The translations under genes and the position numbers were made by a program. From CAZZBK01 sp964387325 (GTDB lineage Bacteria; Planctomycetota; Planctomycetia; Pirellulales; PNKZ01), in assembly GCA_964387325.1 (NCBI GenBank), contig CAYLYE010000125.1, positions 1-18,071 on the forward strand: DNA of 18,071 bases. Direction: 5' to 3'. Below the pieces are notes generated by a model. That model did no database searches and was not told where the DNA came from. It saw only the letters and a program-made list of their open reading frames with translations. Below, piece after piece: positions 1-8,261 of this stretch (positions are counted from its first letter, which is position 1; each line of letters begins with the position of its first letter).

Positions 1-1793
1 CGCAGGCCGGTTTGTTGTTTGACGAAACGGAGCAGGTTCGGTAACGCGCCCGGCGCGACGTTCCAGCCGCCGCCGTGCTTGAGTTGCGCAATGAACAGCC
101 GGCCGCGATCGAGTGGGTCGCGTTTCGTGTCGGGATCGGCTTCGAGTGGTATCTCGAGCTTGAATTTCACATCGCGATTGGTGGCATAGGCCAGGATGTT
201 GACTCCCATGCTTCGGGCAGCCGTGATCTGGCCAACGACCTGTGGTGAATATTTGAGTTCGCGCCCCACGCGGGCCAACTCCCAGGAGCAACCCAGCGGC
301 GTGGGCGTAAACATCACGCTCGTACGGCAGCCGTAATCGACACCGTAGAGCGGCGGGATATAGCGCGGATTGATCGGCTCCTCGGCCGACCAGACAGGGT
401 GCTCGGGCGGCAAGAGAGCCAGCTGGTAGTCGGGCTCGGGGAAGAGTTGCTCGACGAGCCGGCGAAAGCCCGCCTCGAAACGCGCGTCGCCGCAACACGA
501 CTCGCCTAAGATAAAACCGCCACGATCGACGTACTCACGCAGGGTTTTGATCTGCTGTGCGCTGAAACGAGGAGACGCTTTACCGCTTATCACGAGCACC
601 GGGCTTTGCAACAGGTCGTCGACCGACGCTTGGGCGATGTCGATCACCTGCCAAGTCAGATCGCGTTTCCAACGCTGCTCGACATACGCGGTTATGTTCG
701 ACAAATCGCCCCGATGTTGGTTCCAATCGTCGTCGGGCTCGTGTTTCAGTTTGGCCCAGAGGACCGCGCGGCGTCCTTTGGCCAGGAACAGCAGCGCGAA
801 GCTGGTGGAGACTTCACTGTGGGCCTCGAATTCTCCGGATCCCTGCCAATTGCCGCCGGGATCGAGCTGCATTTTGACCAGGAACTCGGCCCCCTCGCGA
901 AACCAGTCATGACCACCGATCAGGCGGCGATTGGTGAGCCGGCCAACACGCTCGACGCCGTAGAGATAATAGAGCAGCCAAGCCCGCACGCCCGGGTTGG
1001 CATGCACGGTGAAGTTCGCACCAAGCCAACGCAGAGCAGCCTCGATCCGCTCTTCATCGGGTTGCTGGCCACAACACTCGATCTGGTCGCCAACCACGTC
1101 GGCATCGCCCGAGTTGAGCCGATCAAGGGCCATGACCATCGAGCCGATACCGGCGCAGGTCATGCTCCCCGTGCCGTCGGCGCCGGGCAGATAGCCCCAA
1201 GACCCGTCGGGGTTTTGTACGCTCAGCCAATAGTCGCGCGCCAGACGCCAAGTCTGATCGGAGACCGGTACCCCGACGCGGGCCGCCTCGTACAAGGCGA
1301 GCATCGCGAACTGCGTGTTCGAGTTATCGCCCGAGCCAATGGGGCCGCGCACGCCTTGCGAGGGAGAATAGCCCCAGGAGCCTTTTTTCTCCCCCTCCTT
1401 GTTCTGATGTGCCTCGAGCCACGCGGCATTGCTCTTGATGAGGAGCGCGTCTTTCTCGGGTTCAGCCGCGCAGAGGACCATCGTCTGCAACGCGACGGTG
1501 TACGTTTGGGTCAACTTCTGGCGGCGAATATGCGCCATCGCACTGGCCATCTTCGGATCGTCGAGTGGCACCCCAGCGTTGAGTAGCGCCAACGTGCAGA
1601 GTGACGAGACCCCTGACTTGTAAAGTGCGATGTCGGGCCAGGAACCGTTAGGACTTTGCTTCGAGAGTAGAGACTTGACCCCGCGTTCGATCGAGACCTT
1701 GACCTGATCGGCTGTGATCTCGGCGTGGGCCTGCGCGACGTCGAGCGTCGCGATGAAGCAGACGAGTCCGATCCAGCATGTCCATCGCCACAT
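1..1793 (-). CDS. Exported squalene-cyclase-fold / DUF4159 protein (3' end cut by window edge)
   Basis: The reading frame is open for 597 codons from the ATG at 1793 to the window edge, so the C-terminus is missing. Residues 1-24 form a signal peptide (short basic start, hydrophobic stretch, AQAHA near the likely cleavage site). Residues ~30-340 carry alpha/alpha-barrel prenyltransferase/squalene-cyclase-like repeats with QW-type motifs QSPNGSW (46-52), QNPDGSWGY (193-201) and MQLDPGGNWQG (308-318). From ~344 to 520 comes a DUF4159-like region (LREYVDRGGFILGESCCGD at 418-436, then LPPEHPVW at 461-468). At ~565 (LFIAQLKHGGGW) a second DUF4159-like segment begins and is cut off. The fold normally belongs to terpene cyclases, but no catalytic DXDD-type motif is seen, so a structural or glycan-related periplasmic role is as likely as catalysis. 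The start is supported by a GAAGGA-like ribosome site; an in-frame ATG three codons upstream (1802) sits directly against that site and is less likely. Function is unknown. Confidence 0.85.
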   Translation of the reverse strand, partial: MWRWTCWIGLVCFIATLDVAQAHAEITADQVKVSIERGVKSLLSKQSPNGSWPDIALYKSGVSSLCTLALLNAGVPLDDPKMASAMAHIRRQKLTQTYTVALQTMVLCAAEPEKDALLIKSNAAWLEAHQNKEGEKKGSWGYSPSQGVRGPIGSGDNSNTQFAMLALYEAARVGVPVSDQTWRLARDYWLSVQNPDGSWGYLPGADGTGSMTCAGIGSMVMALDRLNSGDADVVGDQIECCGQQPDEERIEAALRWLGANFTVHANPGVRAWLLYYLYGVERVGRLTNRRLIGGHDWFREGAEFLVKMQLDPGGNWQGSGEFEAHSEVSTSFALLFLAKGRRAVLWAKLKHEPDDDWNQHRGDLSNITAYVEQRWKRDLTWQVIDIAQASVDDLLQSPVLVISGKASPRFSAQQIKTLREYVDRGGFILGESCCGDARFEAGFRRLVEQLFPEPDYQLALLPPEHPVWSAEEPINPRYIPPLYGVDYGCRTSVMFTPTPLGCSWELARVGRELKYSPQVVGQITAARSMGVNILAYATNRDVKFKLEIPLEADPDTKRDPLDRGRLFIAQLKHGGGWNVAPGALPNLLRFVKQQTGL

Positions 1794-2010
1794 TACGAGC
1801 ATTCCTTCGCTAGCGCGACGGCCGCAGGCTCATTGCCTCCACGGGCAACCTTCTCCGGCCGCATTCGCGTCGTTCCCTCTATTCTTACCGATCGGGTCTA
1901 TTAAATCGAGAACGAGTGCCCATTCCGGGACAGATTTCAAAAGACGCCCTTGTTTACTGGCTACCTGGACTCATCACGCGTGAACTCGAATTGACCCCGA
2001 CGAGGCGATT

Positions 2011-3000
2011 ATGCGAGCATGGAGTGTCACGCATTCACGGATGAACTCGATGCCGCTTGCCACGCTACCTACCGACACGCAGCCGAACCGCGGGTCATTC
2101 GACCCGGCGCTGCTCGAAGGGTTGTGCGTCTATCAGGATGTGATCGTCGAGGGACGCGTGTTGTATCGCGGGCAGCGCCAGATGCAGCGCCGTTGGGAGG
2201 CGATCGTGCCGCACTTGCCCCGTGATGGCACGTTGCTCGACGTGGGGTCGAATTTCGGTTGGTTTGCGCTCCGCTGGTGCGAGCATGCTCCGCAGGGGAT
2301 TACCATCAGCGTCGAGGCCGATCTCCGCTCGGCCGCCGTGCAGCGGCGCGTCTTGGAACTGAACGGGGCCGAGCGGGTCTGTCTATTGACGGCCCGGGCC
2401 GAAGAGCGGATGGCGCGACAGTTCGCGGCACGGGGTTGCCGCTTCGATGCAGTACTGTGTCTGTCGGTGTTGCACTGGGTGGAAGATCACGAGGCGTTTC
2501 TGCAAACGCTAGGGCCGCTCAGCACGCGGCTGTTTATCGAGCAACCCGGGGTCGATGAGCACGGCGCGGGGGTCGAGTCGATCCGCCGCGCGATTGGGCC
2601 GTTGGGACCGTATCTGCAGCGGCTGTTTCCCGACCGACCTGTCGAGCCAATCGCTCGCTGGCCCAGCGATCGCGACGCCCGACAGGAACGAGAACTGTGG
2701 ATGGTTGGCCCAACCGAGGCAACCGAGTCGACTTCGCGAATTAGCGTTGCGCCGCTACTGGAGCATGATGTGAGTTGGCCGCCGAAGTCGTGGTGGCAGC
2801 GACAGGCTTCAATGCTATTGAACGAGCCCCACACGGAGATCAACTTTGGCCCCACCGGGCTGACGATTCATCCGTCACCCGGTTGTTCTCGCTTCAGAAT
2901 CGAGCAGGCGCTTCGGGAGATTCCCGAGGAACGTGTGAGCACGCGACGACGACAGCTCCGGCGTACGTTGCGAGCGGCGTGGCGTCGACTGCGTGGTTGA
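2011..3000 (+). CDS. Class I SAM-dependent methyltransferase
   Basis: A 329-residue cytoplasmic protein. Motif I of Rossmann-fold methyltransferases is clear at residues 75-87 (LLDVGSNFGWFAL), followed by the acidic residue E102 in SVEAD that would hold the ribose of SAM. Residues 145-160 (FDAVLCLSVLHWVEDH) match the post-motif beta-4 region. The substrate is not evident; the C-terminal third (from ~230) has no motif I know and ends in an Arg-rich tail. The ATG at 2011 has a GAGG about seven bases upstream; in-frame ATGs at 2041 and 2050 have weaker ribosome sites. It stands alone, diverging from the DUF4159 gene and converging on the small membrane protein. A sugar, lipid or small-molecule methyltransferase is possible, given the WecB gene nearby, but that is only proximity. 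Confidence 0.85.
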   Translation: MRAWSVTHSRMNSMPLATLPTDTQPNRGSFDPALLEGLCVYQDVIVEGRVLYRGQRQMQRRWEAIVPHLPRDGTLLDVGSNFGWFALRWCEHAPQGITISVEADLRSAAVQRRVLELNGAERVCLLTARAEERMARQFAARGCRFDAVLCLSVLHWVEDHEAFLQTLGPLSTRLFIEQPGVDEHGAGVESIRRAIGPLGPYLQRLFPDRPVEPIARWPSDRDARQERELWMVGPTEATESTSRISVAPLLEHDVSWPPKSWWQRQASMLLNEPHTEINFGPTGLTIHPSPGCSRFRIEQALREIPEERVSTRRRQLRRTLRAAWRRLRG

Positions 3001-3057
3001 ACTCGATGTGCGGCGCGTGGGGGACAATCTCCAGCGATTTGTCTCGTTGCGCGGCGA

Positions 3058-3330
3058 TTAAAAGCCGATCAGCCACGCGAGCATGGCCACGGCGGCGAGC
3101 ACGGCCGCGCCAAGTGGGCGAATGTAGGGTTGCAACGCCTGATCGACATCGACCCGGCGATTGAACATGTTGAAGAACCGATCGGTGTCGTACCAGCGGC
3201 TCCCCAAGCTGGCCAAAGCGGAGAAGCGGGCCGGACTGACGAGTGCGACCACCCCCGCGCCACCGACAAGTGCTAGGGTTGACCACAAGCACACAGCCAG
3301 TGGACTCTCGACCAATGCAAACAACGACAT
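3058..3330 (-). CDS. Small two-helix membrane protein, function unknown
   Basis: A 90-residue protein with a hydrophobic helix at about residues 9-31, a short polar loop containing RWYDTDRFFNMFNRRVDVD (45-63), and a second hydrophobic helix at about 71-89. The frame stays open upstream to 3558, but the upstream part is polar and unlike a protein start. The ATG at 3330 is preceded by GGGGA at good spacing, so I place the start there. The loop, with its W/Y-D-T-D-R-F-F and R-R-x-D-V-D pattern, resembles the conserved middle of small uncharacterised membrane proteins, which I recognise only loosely. It follows wecB on the same strand with a 181-bp gap and may be co-transcribed with it. No function is claimed. 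Confidence 0.65.
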   Translation of the reverse strand: MSLFALVESPLAVCLWSTLALVGGAGVVALVSPARFSALASLGSRWYDTDRFFNMFNRRVDVDQALQPYIRPLGAAVLAAVAMLAWLIGF

Positions 3331-3511
3331 GATGGATCCCCGCGTATGAGAAACGAATCGACACTTGAGATGAGTGGCCCCACGGCTCGATCGGCGTTGC
3401 TTGAACACGAGCCGACAATAGAAACCGTAGGTCAATATTGGGGACCAAGCAAATAACCCCACCCAAAAACTATAATTTTGGGACGAATTATGATCGAACG
3501 AGGGGTGTGGC

Positions 3512-4630
3512 TCACGGCGCAGGTCGCTTCGTAGCGAGAAAATCGAGTATTCGTTCAATGATCAAGGGGGCGGCGTGGCCCCCGCCGTAGAGTTGGACGT
3601 CGTGCCGGACGCTCGCGGGGTTCGCTAAACAGTCTTGAAGTACGGACAACAGCTCCGCGGAAGAGACCGGGGACGCGAGGCGATTTACGCCCAAATCGAC
3701 CAACTCCTGCCATTCGGTTTCCTCGCGTAACGTGACACATGGCACGCCACAGAAATAAGCCTCTTTCTGAACTCCGCCGGAATCGGTCGCAATGAGCCGG
3801 GCGTGACTTTCGAGCGCGAGCATGTCGAGATAGCCGATGGGCTCGATGAGTTTCAACGCTGAGTGTGCCTGCGCCAACAGCCCTAGACGATCCAACATGC
3901 CGCGAGTTCGAGGGTGTAACGGCATGACGACCGGACAGAGCCGGGCCAACTCACACAAGGCGTCGAGGATCGCTTGTAGCCGCTCGATCGTGTCGGTGTT
4001 CTCGGCACGGTGTACGGTGGCGAGCACATAATTTTTCGGCGACACGCCCAACGCAGCGAACAGCGCGGTTCGTTCCAGGGCCGCTCGGCGGTAGTACAGC
4101 GCGACGTCGTACATGACATCACCCACCTGATGGATGCGCGAACGGTCGATTCCTTCGTGGAGCAAGTTACTCACGGCCAGGTCGGTCGGCGCGAGCAAGA
4201 GATCTGCCGCGTGATCGGTAAGCACGCGATTGATTTCTTCCGGCATGCGTCGATTAAACGAACGCAGGCCAGCCTCGATGTGGGCGATCGGTAAATGCAA
4301 TTTACACGCAGCGAGCGCGCCGGCGAGCGTCGAGTTGGTGTCACCGTAGACCAACACGGCATCGGGACGAGTATCGAGCAACACACGCTCGATTGCCGCG
4401 AGCATTTGGCCGGTCTGAGCGCCATGCGAACCGGAGCCAACCCCCAGATGAAAATCGGGTTCGGGGATGCCTAGCTCGGAGAAAAAGACCGCCGACATGC
4501 GATCGTCGTAGTGCTGGCCGGTGTGGATCAGCGTTTCACGCAGCGACACTTGTTGGGCGATGGCTCGAGAGACGGCCGCTGCCTTGACGAATTGAGGTCG
4601 AGCGCCGACGATGGTCGCGATGGTCGCCAT
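3512..4630 (-). CDS. wecB: UDP-N-acetylglucosamine 2-epimerase (non-hydrolysing)
   Basis: Interconverts UDP-GlcNAc and UDP-ManNAc in the cytoplasm, feeding ManNAc or ManNAcA units to surface polysaccharides. The 372-residue length is normal for the family. Visible motifs, in order: GARPQFVKAA (9-18, with the conserved basic residues), TGQHYD (37-42), VYGDTNSTLAGAL (94-106, D97), HIEAGLRSFNRRMPEEINR (117-135, E119 and E131/E132), TVHRAEN (205-211, H207) and the UDP-binding segment TDSGGVQKEAYFCGVPCVTLR (282-302). All catalytic positions known from E. coli WecB have counterparts. The ATG at 4630 begins the first beta strand of the fold; no good Shine-Dalgarno sequence precedes it. The histidine kinase gene diverges from it across 168 bp. 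No glycosyltransferase or WecC partner lies next to it. Confidence 0.95.
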   Translation of the reverse strand: MATIATIVGARPQFVKAAAVSRAIAQQVSLRETLIHTGQHYDDRMSAVFFSELGIPEPDFHLGVGSGSHGAQTGQMLAAIERVLLDTRPDAVLVYGDTNSTLAGALAACKLHLPIAHIEAGLRSFNRRMPEEINRVLTDHAADLLLAPTDLAVSNLLHEGIDRSRIHQVGDVMYDVALYYRRAALERTALFAALGVSPKNYVLATVHRAENTDTIERLQAILDALCELARLCPVVMPLHPRTRGMLDRLGLLAQAHSALKLIEPIGYLDMLALESHARLIATDSGGVQKEAYFCGVPCVTLREETEWQELVDLGVNRLASPVSSAELLSVLQDCLANPASVRHDVQLYGGGHAAPLIIERILDFLATKRPAP

Positions 4631-4798
4631 TGTGTGTTGGAACTGCTAAGTTGGAGCCGACGGTCATGTGAGCGCGCTGGAGTTGCCTGCTCACGCTTAT
4701 TGCATAACAGGGTCGGAGTGTCCAGACCGTCTGGACGATCGAGGCATGGGGCCTGCCTGCGTGCTGTGAACTATGCCCCCACGGATCGAGATGGACTC

Positions 4799-6214
4799 AT
4801 GCCTGACTTTTTCGCTTTCAGCAACGAACTGCTCTGCGTTGCAGATCGCCGTGGCTATTTTATGCAGGTCAACCCGGCCTGGATGAAGACGTTTGGTTGG
4901 ACGTTGGAAGAGATAACGAGCCGACCCTATATCGACTTCGTTCACCCTGACGATTTGCAGGCGACGATCAACGAGGCGAGCAAGCTATTCACGGGCCAGT
5001 ATCAGACGGTCGAATTCGAGAACCGCTATCGTTGCCACAGCGGAGAATATCGCTGGCTGACTTGGTATGCGGCGCTCGATGCACAGGCAGATTTTATTAT
5101 AGCTTCGGCGCGCGACATCACCGCCCAAAAGCAGCAAGCGATTGACTTGGCGACCAGCGAAGAGCGTTTACAGCTGGTCATGCAAGCCACGGCCGACGCG
5201 ATTTGCGACGTCAACCTGCTCGAAAACACCGTCTGGTGCAACGAAACATACCATGAGGCTTACGGGGTGTGTCCCGCGGCCTTAGCCGACGCGTTCCTTT
5301 GGTGGTCGCAGCAGATCCATACAGATGATCGTGATCGAGTCGCCTCTTCGAGACAACAAGCGATCGAGGGGACCGGTTTTCGCTGGGTCTGCGATTATCG
5401 CTTTCGACGCATCGATGGCAGTTATGCTTATGTGAACGATCGGGCACTGATCACACGCGACGAGCAAGGGCGCGCGAGTCGCGTTCTTGGGGCCATCCAA
5501 GACGTCACGGCACGCAAGTTGGACGAAGAAGAACTGCGGCACCAAGCCCTGGTGATTCGTCAACTGTTCGAGTTGCAGGAACAGGAGCGGCGGCTCGTTT
5601 CGCACGACATTCACGACGGATTGGCGCAGCTCATCGTCGGCGCGTTCATGCAGGTCGAGGCGGCCCGCAGTCATGCCAGTGGCGAGACAGATCCCGCTCT
5701 TGCTAAAGCGGACGAGATTTTGGCACAGGCGATCCGAGAGTCGCGCCGACTGATCAACGACCTGCGGCCGATGATTATCGATGAACGGGGCATCAGCGAC
5801 TCGATCCGCCATTTGATCGCCGAATATCGCAAACATACGCGGTGCCAGATTACCTGGACGGTCGACCTGGAAGAAGACCGCATCAATCCATTGTTCGATG
5901 GGGTCGTGTTCCGCATCATCCAAGAGGCGATCTCAAACGCCCTGCGTCATGGCGAGGCGACCGAGATCATTTTGACATTGCAGCAAGACGGCGCCCGACT
6001 CAATATCGAGGTCAACGACAATGGCCATGGCTTCGACGCCAAGTCGATTCCGACGGACCGCTTCGGCGTGCGAGGCATCATCGAACGCGCCAAGCTGTTC
6101 CGCGGAAAAGCGACCATCGACAGCGTACCGGGAGGCGGCACGACGGTGCGCGTCTGGATGAAGGTGCCCGGCTGGAGCGGGTCCGATTCGTCGATCCAAA
6201 TCGGCAGGGGGTGA
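4799..6214 (+). CDS. PAS-PAS sensor histidine kinase, HisKA_3 (NarX/LiaS) type
   Basis: A 471-residue protein without signal peptide or membrane helix, so probably a cytoplasmic sensor. PAS domain 1 spans ~1-108 (NPAWMKTFGWTLEEI, then FVHPDDLQ, then SARDIT) and PAS domain 2 spans ~121-240 (ending GAIQDVTARK). A coiled linker leads to the HisKA_3 dimerisation helix SHDIHDGLAQL (268-278), whose H272 is the predicted phosphorylated histidine. The ATP-binding domain has the N box QEAISNALRH (375-384), DNGHGFD (407-413) and a G2-type segment FGVRGIIERAKLF (422-434). Such kinases normally signal to NarL/LuxR-type regulators, but none is adjacent, so it is an orphan here. The frame is open back to 4511, but that part overlaps wecB in antisense and lacks domain character; the ATG at 4799 directly precedes PAS 1. 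The PAS ligand cannot be read from sequence. Confidence 0.9.
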   Translation: MPDFFAFSNELLCVADRRGYFMQVNPAWMKTFGWTLEEITSRPYIDFVHPDDLQATINEASKLFTGQYQTVEFENRYRCHSGEYRWLTWYAALDAQADFIIASARDITAQKQQAIDLATSEERLQLVMQATADAICDVNLLENTVWCNETYHEAYGVCPAALADAFLWWSQQIHTDDRDRVASSRQQAIEGTGFRWVCDYRFRRIDGSYAYVNDRALITRDEQGRASRVLGAIQDVTARKLDEEELRHQALVIRQLFELQEQERRLVSHDIHDGLAQLIVGAFMQVEAARSHASGETDPALAKADEILAQAIRESRRLINDLRPMIIDERGISDSIRHLIAEYRKHTRCQITWTVDLEEDRINPLFDGVVFRIIQEAISNALRHGEATEIILTLQQDGARLNIEVNDNGHGFDAKSIPTDRFGVRGIIERAKLFRGKATIDSVPGGGTTVRVWMKVPGWSGSDSSIQIGRG

Positions 6215-6333
6215 GCCATCCGCGTGCGAGGACTTTTGAGGTTCAGGTAATTAAATTAACAGGACAACCAGCGGGACTCCAAAAATACCGGCCTCGCGTT
6301 GCTCAGCCTATGAAGTTCATTATCTGAGGATCA

Positions 6334-7335
6334 CTAACGTTGCGTCCGGTTTGTCGAAGGCGTGGGGTTGCTGACGCGCGCTCGTGAGTTGGTCGTATCG
6401 AGCGCTCCGCCCGGCTCGTTCTCGCGGATCAGAAATTGTCGCATCTCGACGATGCTGGGAGTTACCAGCACGATGTACGCGGCGGGTGTCAGGCAGAACA
6501 TAACCGGAAACAGCAATTGCACCGACATGCGATTACCGCGCGCTTCGAGCTGTTGACGATGCGTGCGGCGGATATTATCGGAGTACTCGCGGATCACCCC
6601 AGCCACGTCGGAGCCAATCCGCTCGGCTTGTACAATCATTTCCGACAGCGCGCTCAGGTCGGGCTCGTCGATCCGCGCGGCGAACTGCTGCATAGCCTGT
6701 TCGACGCTGCCGGTGGTCATTTGGCGGCGCACGATATCCAGCTCGCGCGCTAACTCGGGGTGGACCGTATTCAATTGTTGCGCCGTGCGTTGCAAGGCGG
6801 CCGACAAGGAGAGCCCCCCCGCGATGCACATCGTCAGCACGTCGAGCACGTCGGGCAATGCGGCTAGTATATTGCGGATGCGTCGAGCGCCCTGCCATTG
6901 CAACAGTAATCGAGGTGTGACGTAGGTCCAGCCGACAATGAAGATTCCAATCAGCATGGCCCGCAATACTTCGGTGGGGCCACTGTCGCTAGCGGCCCAC
7001 ATCCACCAGACGGTGAATGCGATCGCGCTGAGCACCAGCAGATTACAGGTCATCAAGAACTCGGCCCGCGCTCGACGCTGATACAAGCCGGCGCGGATCA
7101 AGTCGCGATCCAAGCCCGACGCGCGGCCTGTCGTTAAGTCCGGTATGATGCGCGCCAACCACGGATCGGGCACCGAATCGGGCAGAGTCAACACGTCGAC
7201 CTGATGTCGCGCGGTGGCAGTCGAGAGCCAAATCAACAATAGAGCCAAGAGCGACACCGCCGCAAACGCCGCGGCGGGCAGGAACAATTGCCAGTTCTCG
7301 GGCAAGTTTCGTAGCACATCGAACTGCGTATCCAT
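6334..7335 (-). CDS. tadC: Tad pilus platform protein TadC (T2SSF domain)
   Basis: A 333-residue inner-membrane protein of the GspF/PilC-like family that, with TadB, would form the platform on which the CpaF motor acts to assemble Flp/Tad pili. Hydrophobic segments lie at about 18-38, 95-113, 125-142 and 272-292. The T2SSF core at ~157-292 includes LPDVLDVLTMCIAGGLSLSAAL (160-181) and LSEMIVQAERIGSDVAGVIREYSD (230-253), typical of TadC. The tail after 305 is polar and probably disordered. The ATG at 7335 has GAGG nine bases upstream and lies 14 bp after the tadB stop; the frame runs on to 7752 inside tadB but that part is antisense-free overlap in another frame and unlikely to be coding. It is the last gene of the operon and converges on the histidine kinase gene with no clear hairpin terminator. 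Confidence 0.9.
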   Translation of the reverse strand: MDTQFDVLRNLPENWQLFLPAAAFAAVSLLALLLIWLSTATARHQVDVLTLPDSVPDPWLARIIPDLTTGRASGLDRDLIRAGLYQRRARAEFLMTCNLLVLSAIAFTVWWMWAASDSGPTEVLRAMLIGIFIVGWTYVTPRLLLQWQGARRIRNILAALPDVLDVLTMCIAGGLSLSAALQRTAQQLNTVHPELARELDIVRRQMTTGSVEQAMQQFAARIDEPDLSALSEMIVQAERIGSDVAGVIREYSDNIRRTHRQQLEARGNRMSVQLLFPVMFCLTPAAYIVLVTPSIVEMRQFLIRENEPGGALDTTNSRARVSNPTPSTNRTQR

Positions 7336-7349
7336 GTGCGAGCCTCGCC

Positions 7350-8261
7350 TTAGTTTCGTATCCGAACGACGGCGAACACCCACAGTACGCCCACGATCTC
7401 CAGCACCAATGCGGCGAGCATCAGGCTGATACCCCAGTTGTCCTTGAAGACATTGTCCATCGACTGGGCTTGGAAAAAGTAGTAGTACAGGAACACGATG
7501 GGCACGATGATGGCGATGATAAACGCAGCCAGTCGGCCGGCGGAGGTGTTGGCGCGAATCTGCCGGCGAAACGCGACCCGCTCGCGCATGAGTGTGGCGA
7601 GGCGTTCGAGTTGGCTGGCTAGATTTCCCCCCACCTCGCGATAAATGCTCAACGTGTTGACCATGATTTGCATGTCCACCAACGGAACACGCTGATACAA
7701 ACCATTCAAGGCCACAGGCAGCGACAGCCCCATTTCGAGTTGCTTGACACAACGACGCAACTCGGGGCCAAGCGGATCGCGTCCCGATTCGGACACAACG
7801 ACCAGCGCCTGGTCCAAGCTCTCGCCGGCGCGCACTGTTCGGGCCAACTGGTCGAGTACGTTGGGGAGCTGATCTTGGATGCGACTTACGCGGCGAAAGC
7901 GGACGATGGCGAACACGATCAACGCCAGCAGCGAGCCGACGACGAATCCCACGATCGCCCCGAGCAGATCATCCGTCACGACGAGGAACATGGCTGCTGG
8001 AAAAAATCCCGCCATCAGGATGATCAGAGCCACAAGATTCGCGCTATAGGCCAGATTGCCTTCTCGCACGAGCCGCTCGAACCACAGATTGAACGATTCG
8101 CCAGCGTTGCCGGGAAGAGATTGCCCCAGCGGAATGAGTGGCTCGCGCAGTCGTAACTGCGGGGCGGGGGCCGCCGCCGTCATGTCGCGCAGCACCAAGT
8201 AAACGGCAATCAGTGCGAGCGAAATCGTCAAAAACACCAGCAAGGTTACGCCGGACGTCAT
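7350..8261 (-). CDS. tadB: Tad pilus platform protein TadB (T2SSF domain)
   Basis: A 303-residue inner-membrane protein paired with TadC as the platform of the Tad pilus machine. A single N-terminal helix (~4-24) is followed by a Pro/Ala-rich linker, two adjacent helices (~72-96 and 99-120), the cytoplasmic T2SSF region (~128-240, with LPNVLDQLARTVRAGESLDQAL at 132-153 and YREVGGNLASQLERL at 207-221), and two C-terminal helices (~245-263 and 278-298). This is the usual TadB pattern. The start ATG at 8261 overlaps the cpaF stop in an ATGA arrangement, implying coupled translation. Reading frames open further upstream lie inside cpaF and are disregarded. Confidence 0.92.
   Translation of the reverse strand: MTSGVTLLVFLTISLALIAVYLVLRDMTAAAPAPQLRLREPLIPLGQSLPGNAGESFNLWFERLVREGNLAYSANLVALIILMAGFFPAAMFLVVTDDLLGAIVGFVVGSLLALIVFAIVRFRRVSRIQDQLPNVLDQLARTVRAGESLDQALVVVSESGRDPLGPELRRCVKQLEMGLSLPVALNGLYQRVPLVDMQIMVNTLSIYREVGGNLASQLERLATLMRERVAFRRQIRANTSAGRLAAFIIAIIVPIVFLYYYFFQAQSMDNVFKDNWGISLMLAALVLEIVGVLWVFAVVRIRN

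Noticed and set aside
606..1586. 326-codon open frame on the plus strand
   Set aside because: It is antisense to the DUF4159 gene, whose frame has a signal peptide and recognisable domains. The plus-strand translation has no domain pattern, and long antisense frames are common in such G+C-rich codon use.
2894..3558. Longer minus-strand frames (190 and 166 codons) around the small membrane protein
   Set aside because: The 190-codon frame is a shadow in another frame. The 166-codon frame includes the 90-aa protein, but its extra N-terminal part is polar and lacks a ribosome site, whereas the ATG at 3330 has one.
5282..5923. 213-codon open frame on the minus strand
   Set aside because: Lies wholly antisense to the PAS 2 and HisKA_3 regions of the histidine kinase; no domain seen.
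6215..6333. Possible bidirectional terminator between the histidine kinase and tadC
   Set aside because: I could find no stable inverted repeat with a T tract on either strand by eye.
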